Shown here: positions 40,636 through 50,390 of the stretch, piece after piece
How the letters are laid out: each line of letters begins with the position of its first letter
Numbering within the stretch: the first letter of the stretch is position 1
Assembly (NCBI GenBank): GCA_002786025.1
Contig: NHNW01000006.1
Location: 806,001 to 870,000 of the forward strand
DNA: 64,000 nt
Source: Zasmidium citrigriseum
Taxonomy: Eukaryota; Ascomycota; Dothideomycetes; Mycosphaerellales; Mycosphaerellaceae
Reading direction: 5' to 3'
Position numbers and translations under genes: made by a program
The notes under the pieces: generated by a model
Seen by the model: only the letters and a program-made list of their open reading frames with translations
The model's database searches: none
What the model was told of the DNA's origin: nothing

Positions 40636-42720
40636 TCACAGACTAATCGTCGGCAACTCCGCCATATGCGTCTTCGCCGCCGCATAAGGCACCATCCTCA
40701 ACATCTTCTTCTCCCCCAAACACTTCCTCCCCTCCTTAGGCGGAGGATAATCCGGCACACTGCCCTTATACAACGGCCAATCAATCTCACACCCCATGAC
40801 CTCAATATACCCCGGCGTGGCCCCCGGCGCAAAAATCGGATTCATCAAGTCATAATCCGCAGTCTCCGAACCCGGACCATGGTATTTAAGCGTCGAAGGA
40901 TCGATGGCGAAATTCCACGCCGATTCATTGTGGTATGACCAGTCTTTACTTTGTTCCGGGGCGTAGCCGGCGGGGTGTTGGGAGTTTCCGTCGGGGAATT
41001 TGGGGGGTGTGGTCGAGGTGTTTGTGTTTGGGATTTCGAGGGCGTAGAGCAGGGCGCCGCGGTAGACTGCTACGGTGTCGTTTTCGCGGGGTGTGGTTGT
41101 GATGTCTGAGGAGATGGTGTAGGTTACTGTGCTTTGGCCGGAGGGGATGCTGAGTTTGTGCATGCCTGTTGAGGGGTCGGGGGAGAGGGAGGAGGGTTGG
41201 GAGGTTCCGGTTTGGATGGTTGAGTCTGAGCCGGCCCAGGCTGGGACGCGGATGTAGAAAGTGAAGGGCGAGGTGGCGGTTATGGTGTATTGGAGGGTGT
41301 TGAGGAAGGGGTAGGCTGTTGTGCAGTCGACTGTTACGCGGCCGGATTGCAGTTGGGTGGTGGCTTTGCCTGGGCTGAGGAGCGCGTGGGCGAGGCCGTT
41401 CTCGCCGGCCTGGACGTAGCTGGCTGAGGCGAATTTGGGCCAGCCTTGGGGGTGGTTTACTGTGCAGCAGGGGTAGTTTGGTTCGAGACCGAATGTTTGG
41501 CCCCAGCTGTTGGTGTTGAAGAAGGGTGTTGCTGTTAGGTTCTCGGCGTAGGGCTGGTTTGGCTGGGCCATGTATTGATGGGCCCACCAGTCGGGAGTGA
41601 GCATCACTGGGAGAGCGTTGAACGCTGCGAGTTCGGCTCGATCGGCGTAGTAGTTCGTTCCAAGGGCTTGATAGAGGTAGGATAGCGAGAACATCGTTTC
41701 GACTGCCGTGCAGAGCTCAGAGCCGCTGTATGGTGATAGACCAACGAGTCGCTCGTCTGCCAGGACAGTTCCAGATGATGCGCCGTGATACTCCATCGTC
41801 CAGTTCACGCCATTCATTGCGACTTCGATGAAGGAGTCGTCGTGGTTCCATCGACGGTAGACTGCAGGTGCTTTGAGACCTTGTCCAACGTTGACGCCAT
41901 GCTCGTAAGCATAGTTGGGGCTCGTCAAAGAGTCTGGAAGGGTGTTGAGGTCTTTGTCGAAACCCCTGTCGAGATACGACTCCTGAGTGTACCAATCTTC
42001 CCAGTTCTTTCCGCCGTCGTGGAAGTACTTCATGTTGTCGAGCAACAGCTGGCTCTGGTTGCCCGGGTGGTTCTCGTACATCCATTGGAGTGTAAGCACC
42101 ATGTCACAGCTTCGGACCTGTCCCCAATCGAAGTCTCCAGAGCCAAGAGTATCGCCATCGTGAAACTGATAGCCAGTGTAGTTATCCTTCATCATACTGT
42201 CCATCAACGTGTTGAAGGTCTGCAAATGGGAGACGACCTTATCCGTCCAAGAATTATCCGCCTCAGCAAGCTGCGTAAGACCCAGGAAGAACGGATATCG
42301 CGCCCAGAACGTTCGCGAGGTGACATTTTCTGGACCTAGCCATCCATCATCTCCCTGACGATCGAAGACAGTCTGTGCAGTGCTGGTGACTTGGCCGATC
42401 AATCTGCTGTCGTTGAGACCGTAGGCAAGAGGAACGAGCCCGTTGAACCAGTAAGGGAAGCCTTCGTTGAGACCTGAGTATTCTTGATCTCCGCCAAGCC
42501 ATGAAGAATGAGCAACGAAATTGTAGAAGTCATGTTCGTGTCCTGCGAGGCCATCGGCCATGAGCTGCATTTGATCTCGAAGCCATCCTGAAGGTGAGAT
42601 CGATCCCAGTGGCAAAGGCTTAAAGACCAGAGGTACCAAGGCGGACCCGTTGGAAGTTGACTGAGCCGTGGCAATAGCAGAGCCCGCTGCGAATGCAGAG
42701 ACCGTCGATAGGAGCTTCAT
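40636..42720 (-). CDS. secreted GH127-like glycoside hydrolase (DUF1680)
   Basis: Single exon, 694 residues from the ATG at 42720. A signal peptide is seen at MKLLSTVSAFAAGSAIATAQ. The alpha/alpha-barrel core shows typical blocks: GLNEGFPYWFNGLVPLAYGL, FPYW-type aromatic clusters, then RSCDMVLTLQWMYENHPGN, and the diagnostic ELCTAVETMFSL and NYPCCTVNHPQGWPKF. In family GH127 a Cys/Glu zinc-type site acts on beta-L-arabinofuranosides of plant glycoproteins or pectin. Many N-x-S/T sites fit secretion. The C-terminal part is beta-sandwich-like (TFYIRVPAWAGSDS). Exact sugar specificity cannot be read from sequence. A role in plant cell-wall degradation is likely. Confidence 0.8.
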   Translation of the reverse strand: MKLLSTVSAFAAGSAIATAQSTSNGSALVPLVFKPLPLGSISPSGWLRDQMQLMADGLAGHEHDFYNFVAHSSWLGGDQEYSGLNEGFPYWFNGLVPLAYGLNDSRLIGQVTSTAQTVFDRQGDDGWLGPENVTSRTFWARYPFFLGLTQLAEADNSWTDKVVSHLQTFNTLMDSMMKDNYTGYQFHDGDTLGSGDFDWGQVRSCDMVLTLQWMYENHPGNQSQLLLDNMKYFHDGGKNWEDWYTQESYLDRGFDKDLNTLPDSLTSPNYAYEHGVNVGQGLKAPAVYRRWNHDDSFIEVAMNGVNWTMEYHGASSGTVLADERLVGLSPYSGSELCTAVETMFSLSYLYQALGTNYYADRAELAAFNALPVMLTPDWWAHQYMAQPNQPYAENLTATPFFNTNSWGQTFGLEPNYPCCTVNHPQGWPKFASASYVQAGENGLAHALLSPGKATTQLQSGRVTVDCTTAYPFLNTLQYTITATSPFTFYIRVPAWAGSDSTIQTGTSQPSSLSPDPSTGMHKLSIPSGQSTVTYTISSDITTTPRENDTVAVYRGALLYALEIPNTNTSTTPPKFPDGNSQHPAGYAPEQSKDWSYHNESAWNFAIDPSTLKYHGPGSETADYDLMNPIFAPGATPGYIEVMGCEIDWPLYKGSVPDYPPPKEGRKCLGEKKMLRMVPYAAAKTHMAELPTISL

Positions 42721-43445
42721 AATGTAAGTAGAAAGCAAGCAGAGCAATGCTCCCGTAGAATCTGTGACATTACAAGCGTCTCACAAAAGCATGCTTACTT
42801 ACTCTTTATACGATGTCTATAGTCGACTAGCGGGTAGCGATCGTCATGAGGGGGTCGCGATGACAAGGGACATGGCAGTGCAACATTCCTTCTACACTGG
42901 GCACCGAGCCGATGGTTCGAAGTCTCGTCGTGAGCATTGCACGTTTTGGGACGCACATGTCTTCCCTTCCATACCTCATCTCGCTATGGTGATCGTGTGG
43001 GCTTGAAGTCTTGATAGTATCGATATCTCGTGCTCATATCCATCAAGGTCTCGTCTTGGCGTCGATGAAGTGAATGAAAAGAAGGACGGCGATGGTCAAG
43101 GACGCAAAGTTGCTTGGGCGCTCCTGCCGACATCGAAACTGGAGCCGTCTCCACTTCCCGACCTCCTTCTCTCGCACCTCACGTGTCGTCAGACTTCATC
43201 CTTCGAAGATCATGCATGCCATTTGAACGTTGTGGAAACAAGAATAGCATCTGCGAAGATCGCAAGGACGACAATCCGCGGCCTTCGCAACCCGAATTCA
43301 CCAACAAGTCCCAAGCCATCGGAAGCTCAAGCACAAGACTACGATTGAGACTCAGAGAGTAAAGACACAGGAGAGCAGGTAATACTTCGCATTGCCAGAA
43401 GCACACTTTCAAAGAGTAAATCACCCACCTTACTTTCCTCGAAAG
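42721..43445. other. intergenic, no supported gene
   Basis: Promoter of the GH127-like gene on the left and 3' side of the small Lys-rich gene on the right. No domain-bearing ORF, RNA gene or repeat is visible. Confidence 0.45.
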
Positions 43446-43766
43446 CTACTGCAACCGGTACCACAAATCCTGATTCCGCTTCACCTTCCTCGCCTCATCC
43501 AAAACCTTCCTCATCAAATTCCCAAACTCCCTCTCACTCAAAGCCTCAATCGCAGTCTCCTTCTCTCTGATCCTCTTCTCACGCTTGTCTTCTGGAGCTT
43601 GCCTCAGCTGCTTGGCCTCTTTCTTCTTCTCCTTCTTGGCTTCACGTTCGATGACCTTCGGTCGAGGAGCCTTGGACTCCTCTACAGCTTCACGTCTGAG
43701 AGTCTTCTTGTCTTTGGCCTTTTTGGTGGAGGCTTCGCGGCCACAGGAACCAGAACCGGCTGGCAT
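43446..43766 (-). CDS. small Lys/Glu-rich protein (106 aa)
   Basis: Single open frame from the ATG at 43766 (CAAACATGCC context). A longer start at 43796 (MSPTNPVPSN) is possible. Apart from a Gly/Ser-rich beginning, the chain is nearly all Lys, Glu and Arg in helix-forming runs (EREAKKEKKKEAKQLRQA). The tail EREFGNLMRKVLDEARKVKR is amphipathic. No domain is recognised. It may be a nucleolar or ribosome-associated protein, judging only by composition. Confidence 0.45.
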   Translation of the reverse strand: MPAGSGSCGREASTKKAKDKKTLRREAVEESKAPRPKVIEREAKKEKKKEAKQLRQAPEDKREKRIREKETAIEALSEREFGNLMRKVLDEARKVKRNQDLWYRLQ

Positions 43767-44153
43767 GTTTGATGGTACTGGATTGGTTGGACTCACGGTA
43801 AGTTCTCAAAGGACGAAAGACGTCGAGGGTCAGCTATTGCTAGACAGGTGAGTTCGGAAATCGCTGTAAGAGAGTACATGTACAGTAGTGCATCTACACG
43901 TATGTGGCATCCGAACACAAAACGATATCTAACACGCCTTTGTTCCCTTTCCCTTTTTCGTTCGAGAGAACAGTGACGATCGATCCAAGGAACATTGTGC
44001 GCAAGGCTGCGAATCGGAACGATGGCTTTTTCCATTCCATATCTCATTACAAACACAACATCGCCCTACATCACCATCAATCATCATACACACAAAATCG
44101 AAAAAGGTATCTCTCAAACACAAATCGCCAAACACAACAAATTAGCACACTCA

Positions 44154-45470
44154 CTATCCAACGACCTTCTTCTTCGCCTCCTCAGCCGCAGCGGCAGCCT
44201 TCTTCGCAGCATCATTGAACTCCTCCGGCCACCTCTTCGTGAGCTTCAACAGCACGTAGTAGAGTTGAATGACTCCACCGTGAACATTCTCCTTGACGGT
44301 CATGGTGAGACCATGTTGCAAGAAGCCCTTCACAACCTCTCCATCAAGACCGGAGTAGAGCCCACGAGCTCCCTCCTGGCGGTAGATCCGACGAAGAGAG
44401 TACAAAAGCGCAGCCTGGCCTTCGAGAAGCTTCACAGCCTGACGAATGGTCTGCTTGACTCGTCGTTGGGTCGCAGTAGACGTCGTCTCGATCTTGTGGT
44501 CAGAGGGGTCGACTTCTTCGTACTCGGAGCTTGGTGTCGAGCCTTGAGATGCCTGGGCGCGGGATTTGGCCAATGTGACGGGGTATGTGATGGATGTGGC
44601 GATGACTTTGGAGAGGGCGGCCACGAGGAATGTCTGCACGGGAGACGGATTCTCTCTGTATTTCTTGGGCGTGACGTTACGCAGGAGGTTGTCGACCGCA
44701 AAAGTGATGGCCGGGTTGAGAGTCAGGATCAGTTGAGCGCTGTAGCCGGCCCAAAAGCCTGGAATGCCCTTCTCATTGCGGATCTGGAGGGCGATGTCCT
44801 TGATGCTAAGTTGGTCGCTCTCGCCAGGTGAAGTCGAAGACGTGGGATCCCGAGCCGCAACCAGAGCTGCCGTCTGCTGTCTGGTGACGATGTTGGAGAT
44901 GGGCATGGTGATCGCCTTCGAAAAAGCACCAGCCAGCACACCAACGCTCAACTCCTTGAGCACAGGCAACTGCTTCCCACCTTGCCTCTTCAACATCTGC
45001 TCCCGCACCGCCGTATACGCCAAAAAGAACAAGAACGAGTCAGCGATATGCTTGACCACATCGCTCGACAAGCCCGTATAAAACGCCTTCAAACCCCCCT
45101 CATTCTTATAAATCTTCCTCCCGGCATCAATGGGATCTTTATACTCAGCATCCGCATCACTGGCCGCATGCTCCGCCTCTTTATCCCCCTTCAGTCCCTT
45201 CTGCACCTGCAGCCTCGTCACAATGATATCGATCGGGTAGACGACGCTCTTCGAGAGTGCAGAGGCTATAGCACCGGCCAACGCATGGCCGAGTGCAGGT
45301 AACGCCGGCCCGCCATAGTCCTTCTTCGTGACGGTGCCCTCCTGGATCAGGTGGTAGAGCGTGAAAGCGTCCTCGGGGGTATACTCAGCATTGTACAAAG
45401 GGTTGAGGGCAGCAACGAAGCTCACAAGTTGGCTGTTGTAGGCAAAGAAGCCCGAAGCCTCGCCTGGCAT
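44154..45470 (-). CDS. peroxisomal-type mitochondrial carrier family transporter
   Basis: Single exon, 438 residues. Three carrier repeats are visible by their signatures: YPIDIIVTRLQVQ (repeat 1), MPISNIVTRQQ (repeat 2) and YPVTLAKSRAQ (repeat 3). Between them come the usual GGLKAFYTGLSSDVV, GFWAGYSAQLILTLNPAI and GARGLYSGLDGEVVKGF segments. The NPAITFAVDNLL block resembles the peroxisomal ATP/AMP carrier (ANT1/PMP47) type rather than inner-membrane ADP/ATP carriers. This type supplies ATP to the peroxisome for fatty-acid activation. It is longer than a basic carrier because of hydrophilic inserts between repeats. The C-terminus is Ala/Lys-rich. Confidence 0.8.
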   Translation of the reverse strand: MPGEASGFFAYNSQLVSFVAALNPLYNAEYTPEDAFTLYHLIQEGTVTKKDYGGPALPALGHALAGAIASALSKSVVYPIDIIVTRLQVQKGLKGDKEAEHAASDADAEYKDPIDAGRKIYKNEGGLKAFYTGLSSDVVKHIADSFLFFLAYTAVREQMLKRQGGKQLPVLKELSVGVLAGAFSKAITMPISNIVTRQQTAALVAARDPTSSTSPGESDQLSIKDIALQIRNEKGIPGFWAGYSAQLILTLNPAITFAVDNLLRNVTPKKYRENPSPVQTFLVAALSKVIATSITYPVTLAKSRAQASQGSTPSSEYEEVDPSDHKIETTSTATQRRVKQTIRQAVKLLEGQAALLYSLRRIYRQEGARGLYSGLDGEVVKGFLQHGLTMTVKENVHGGVIQLYYVLLKLTKRWPEEFNDAAKKAAAAAEEAKKKVVG

Positions 45471-46135
45471 CTTGACGAATGCCTTCCGTTCTGCAAGAAC
45501 AGAAACAACGACGATAATGCGGTGGTTGTAGTGGTAGTGGTCTCCTCTTTCTCATGAATTCGTGTCAGCCCATACCCATTCCCTACCAACCTCCACCTCC
45601 TCCAATCTCATATCCATTCCTCCGCAGCACCAAGCACTGACCTTTCCTATTTATTCCTTCTCATCGCCCTGCGATTCGCCCGCTACGCGTCTTCCCTGTC
45701 GCATTGGATCAGTGAACCTGGAGGGTTGCGAGAGGGGAAAGCAGTTACGTACCAGCGCTGGTGAGGGGAGGAGGTCAAGATGAAGCTTGCTGCTTCTTTG
45801 GGCCGCGTGGACATGGTATGTACAGGTTGAAAGGTAGGGTAGCAGATTACTTTATGAGCAGGCGATCGGCGCGGACAATGCAGTGGCATCATCGCCAGCG
45901 AGTCAGGCCAATCTTTCCCCGGATTGTGGCTGTTCCTCCTCGGTTCTCGGGACGGGCGCCTTGCTTCTTTGAGGACGCGGGTGGGGCTCTCGCTCGTGAT
46001 TGCCGGTGAGTGCGAATGTGAAGTGAATGTTCTGGGAAGGACGTGGTGTTGATAAGACAGCCGTCAAGGCGAGCTCGTAGCTCTGTATCGTGGTCATGCT
46101 ATGTACAATCCGAATGCGCTCTGTGATAACGCCGT

Positions 46136-47792
46136 CTAATGCGACCCTGAAGCAAGGAACACGGAATTGGTGATCAGACATACCACCATAACAACGAATC
46201 CATATATCGCAATCGCCAGACTCAGTTTTCTTAGCAAGTCGCTCCTCCATTGCTTGGATACGCGTGAGCCTCCTTGCTCCGCAGTGTCAGGGGAGCCATC
46301 GTAGTCTTCATCATCCTCGTCCTTAAGCAGACGTTGGTGGTGAGGTGAGTCCGGTGAACTGATCTTGTAGTAGAAGAGGCCAGGCAGAATAAACGAGATT
46401 GCTGTGCTTCCTGTGGATCCAACATAGGCCAGTACTTTATCCAGACTACTGACCGTCATGGCCACGATGTAAGACAGGATGATGATGAGGGTAGTCAGGA
46501 CTGCAAACCGCAGCTCACTCATCTCCTCTGGTTTCGGTCGATGGATGGGGACCTTTGCGGCACCACTGCCGAGAAGAGAGTTTCTGGTCGGAGATCCACG
46601 AGAAGATGCGGCAGGGGTGAATTCCGTGTTTTTCCTGGTGGCTGGTCTCCATTTCGTCACGGCATCAAGAGATGCTCGGCAGGGATGGACCTGCAGAGGG
46701 TAGCTGAACATGACGAGCACCACGATCGCAGCTCGTCCAATGGTTGAAGCAACGCTGGGCATGTACTGTGCCACAATGTTGCCAAGGACCTTGTCGCCGA
46801 AGGAGAGATATCCGGTGATAGCGACAAGGATGTAGATACTGGCAGCCGAACCAATGGAGGCGGTAACGACAGCCGTGGTGCGTGCTGGACTTGCATCTTT
46901 AATCTCATTTAGGATGGAGAACATCTGGAAGATCATCATCAGCCTCTCCCATCGGTGGATAAGGCAGGGTTGGACTCACATTCTGGTGGCAAGTGTATGC
47001 AAACACGATTACAGGAAAGCTCGAAAGCGTAGCAACGGGACCTTGCCACTTGATCCAATGCACTGGTCCTCTATCCGGAATGGTATCTCCAGAAGCGAAG
47101 TGATATACAACAAGAACGACCAAGTAAGCGATGGAAACCAGGGCGATGATCGAGGTGTACTTTAAGCTGTCCAGCTTGCGGAGGAATGAAAGTGGTATCA
47201 CGATAAGCCTGAGGTGAAAGTCAGCAACGTGAGGATCTTCATCGTGATAGCATCTCTGCTGAACTCACATGAACGCCGTAACCCAGAAGTGTCGATCGAC
47301 CAAATATTGAGCGTTGCTGTTGTCAATACTAGACGAGAAACCCCTCACAACTCCAGGCATAAGGTCCCCAATAATAATGAGGTATGACACCCCAACTCCA
47401 AAGCACTTGATCGTAATCGCCGCATCAAAGATCACAGCAGCATTCGGGTATGTGATCTGGCTCAAAGCAAAGAACGAAGAGCCCCCTCGATCCAGATATC
47501 TCGCGCATCTCGTCTGTAGATATAGTCCAAACCCACTCGTCAACCCAGCCCATAATATCACAATCACGCCCAGCGTTATGCCCATATTCGACATGGCATG
47601 AGGCATGGCGAGCACGCCCGCGCCAACGATGGTGTTGACCAGGTTGATGACGGACGAGGCCCATGATGCGTTCCCGGTGTGACCGTTGTTCTTCGTGTGT
47701 CGCGCTCGGCGGTTCTGGGAGGCGGTAGATGCAGGCCTCGAGTCGCCGCCATGCTCGCTGGGCACGGAGTTTATGGCGGCGTAGGAGGCCAT
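46136..47792 (-). CDS. AVT-like vacuolar amino-acid transporter
   Basis: Exons 47792-47269, 47208-46980 and 46924-46136, 513 residues. Both introns (60 and 55 nt) have GTGAGT donors and keep the frame. The family opening NLVNTIVGAGVLAMPHA is the amino acid/auxin permease signature. About eleven hydrophobic spans follow, including GVGVSYLIIIGDLMPG, VATLSSFPVIVFAYTCHQN and SIYILVAITGYLSFGDKVLGN. The cytoplasmic N-terminus (about 45 residues) and the loop near 340-380 are hydrophilic. AVT5/6-type yeast members export amino acids from the vacuole. The exact substrate is unknown. Confidence 0.85.
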
Positions 47793-48162
47793 GTTGGGGA
47801 TGAGAAACGCAGCGCAGGCGACAGCTTTCCTCTTGCGATCCGGTCGGCCGTTATTGCGAGAGCATCGGGAAGCGACGGTCGTGGAGAGCTGGTGTAGCCC
47901 TTTCCTTTATCGTTTCGAAGGGTGAGGCAACCCACAATGGCTGCTGGCGCGGTGAGGTGGTTTTTCGGGGCGTGAGACTGAGTTTGTAGGCAAGTGAGGA
48001 TTGAGTTGGGGTGGCAGATGACGAGCCGCGGCGGCGTGAAAGCGAAAGAGCGGCCAAGCGATCGGCGGCAAGGGTCTTCGGCTGCGCGTGCCGCGTCCGC
48101 CTGCCATCTTGAAGCACCTCACTTCACTCCGTCTCCATTGACATGTGATAATATCAAACAGG

Positions 48163-48780
48163 ATGGCCGTAACCCAGGAGACCGCAGTCGACACACTGCA
48201 GATGCTGCACGAGCGCCTGGCCAGGATCGACTTCGCCGTCAACGGGGACAGTGTCTCTGAAGAAAACACCAAGTCGAATGGCTCCGCCGCAGCGCGTCTG
48301 CACGCTCTGGAGCGTACATTAAACACCCTTGCAGCCAGATCGCCTGCTGTGTCCGACATTCTGCAATTACATGGCTCCCATCCGGAACTCTTCCACCCCT
48401 CAGACCCAAAGACTGTGCCGACTACACTACCTCCAGCATCCCTTGCCCAACTCGTCCTGGCACACGAACAGCTCTTCAGGAACACCTCAACGCAGCTCTC
48501 CGCACTGAACGAGAACAAAGAGATTCCGGACCCTTCAACTCTGACCAAGCTCATCACTCTTCAGTCCCGGATGGAAAAGATCGAAGCCCGGCAAACGCAG
48601 CAAGCGAACGAATTCGTGGAGCTTAGGGCGCGAAGTGCGAAGGTTGTGGAGAAGTGGTATGAGAGTGGCGTGCTGGATATGGGCAGAAAATGGGCGGAGT
48701 GGGAAGAACAGTTGAAAGATTGTGAGATTTTAGTGAGGAGGAAGGAGGCTGAGAAGAAGCGAGAGGAAGGGTTGCTATGA
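48163..48780 (+). CDS. RO10/dynactin p24-like protein
   Basis: Single exon, 205 residues from MAVTQE at 48163. It is almost entirely helical: TLQMLHERLARIDFAVNG at the start, RLHALERTLNTLAARSP next, and the C-terminal KVVEKWYESGVLDMGRKWAEW followed by a charged coiled coil. The W-Y-E-x-G-V ... WAEWE block resembles the fungal nuclear-migration protein RO10, a small partner of the dynactin complex. That link is from memory of the family pattern and moderately certain. It is divergent from the AVT-like gene (371 bp between starts). Confidence 0.5.
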   Translation: MAVTQETAVDTLQMLHERLARIDFAVNGDSVSEENTKSNGSAAARLHALERTLNTLAARSPAVSDILQLHGSHPELFHPSDPKTVPTTLPPASLAQLVLAHEQLFRNTSTQLSALNENKEIPDPSTLTKLITLQSRMEKIEARQTQQANEFVELRARSAKVVEKWYESGVLDMGRKWAEWEEQLKDCEILVRRKEAEKKREEGLL

Positions 48781-48933
48781 AAGAAGGCTTAAAGAGATGT
48801 CAAGAGGAACCTGGAGCCCACCACTGGGACCCCGCGTCTTGACTCAAAGCCAGACTGCCCGTGAAGATTGCGGCTGATATGAACTTGATGTGGCCTACGG
48901 AACGGACCTCGACCTCCATCCGCCCTCGGCAAC

Positions 48934-49572
48934 TCATTCAGCCTCGCTCAACCTATCCCTCAAACGCCGCAGCTCCAGCTCGAGCTCCTCTCTATCCCGC
49001 TCGCTCTCCTCCAGCTGCCGTCTCGCCCTCCTCAGCTCACATTCGGCGTGCCTGGCGCGGAGTTCAGCAGCATCAACACTGTCTTGCATGGCTCTCCTAA
49101 ATCGCTTCTGCTCGAGGCAATGTATCCGTTGCTCAAGCAGCTCATTCTCCCTCCTGACATGGTCGGCCTCAGACTGCACCCTCTGAAAATTGTCCCAATG
49201 GAAGTTTTGGCCCATTACGGCCCGATCGCGCTCCAGCTCCAGCTGAGCAAGGGTGTCAAGCAGGCGGTCGACTTCCTGGTCCAGGCGGTATACCTGACGG
49301 TTCAGTCGGAAGCAGCGGTCTCGGTAGAGATGAACGTCTGAGAAAGGTGACGGAGCATCAAGCCGTGGGGGCGCGGACCAGCGAGTCGCAGGCGGCGGAC
49401 GTCCATCGTCGAAGAGAATGTCCGGCGGCTCGAAGGCAGTGGTATCTAGGATGTCATCTCCGGAAGCATACCCTGGAGGTGAGCTTTGCGTGGGCGATTC
49501 TCGTGGCTGAGGGGTGGTTTTCACCCGGGAGCGAGCCTTGCGTTTAAAGAGACCCTTCAGCTTTCGGATCAT
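48934..49572 (-). CDS. coiled-coil protein of unknown function (212 aa)
   Basis: Single exon, clean start at 49572. Residues 1-30 are basic (KLKGLFKRKARSR). Residues 30-80 are Pro/Ser/Asp-rich. From about 85 to the end, RDRCFRLNRQVYRLDQEVDRL and following heptads form one long Arg/Glu/Leu coiled coil ending in RRLRDRLSEAE. No other domain. It resembles in style, though not in alignable sequence, the coiled-coil genes at 26614 and 27868. Confidence 0.55.
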   Translation of the reverse strand: MIRKLKGLFKRKARSRVKTTPQPRESPTQSSPPGYASGDDILDTTAFEPPDILFDDGRPPPATRWSAPPRLDAPSPFSDVHLYRDRCFRLNRQVYRLDQEVDRLLDTLAQLELERDRAVMGQNFHWDNFQRVQSEADHVRRENELLEQRIHCLEQKRFRRAMQDSVDAAELRARHAECELRRARRQLEESERDREELELELRRLRDRLSEAE

Positions 49573-50390
49573 CTTACCAGATGATGAAGGATGGCACTGT
49601 AGATAGCGAAGGATATCTCAGCTGCAAAAGACGCAACCCGGCTACTGCTGTTACTGTCTCGTCCTCTGTGAATGCACCCGCGATCGAGACATCTCATCTC
49701 CATTGTGAGACCTGGACTCTCCCCGAAGATTCTCTTGAACACAAGATTGAGACATTCACTCGAGCGCGATCATTGAAGCGTGACTATCAAGGCCGCGCAT
49801 GTGATAGGGCTCTAGCATCCCGCAATACGTGCAGTAAAGCCGGAAGAGGCTTCAAATGAAAGCAATAGGTGCAGTCATAGCTTCACTTCAGGGCTGCCTA
49901 TACCTTACTATAGGACTCCCCATGCTTTACTTCAGGCCTCACTCTGAGGCCGTTTAACTACCGTCTTGACCGTACTCCCCGCCTCACCTCATCCCTTGCA
50001 ATGGGTCACATAGTTGCGGATGATTTTAGGGAGATACTCATTGCCACCGCCCACCAACAATGAAATGGAGATGGATTTAGATTATCAAGCATGTACATGT
50101 CTTCCATTTGAACAACGATATTTGTATCGTACACCTTCCAAAAACTGATCCTCCCTTATCAAATATGTACAGCGCCCTCCTAAACATGTATTTCCTGCGA
50201 GAACGCTATCAATTGAACCAAATCCCTCCCATCGCTAATAATTCTTATTCCCAAAAAAACGACGAATCGCCTCCCAACCACGAAAATCTGGCTTTTGTAG
50301 CCGTTTCTTCACCGCGCCGTTAAAACTCCTTTTACCCACTTCCCAGGCTATGCAGCAGGTAAATCCAGAAACACTCTCTATCGTGATCGA
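49573..50390. other. intergenic, no supported gene
   Basis: Contains a small perfect hairpin at 49935-49951 (GGCCTCA, 3-nt loop, TGAGGCC). It is AT-richer at about 50060-50240. No coding or RNA gene evidence. Confidence 0.5.
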
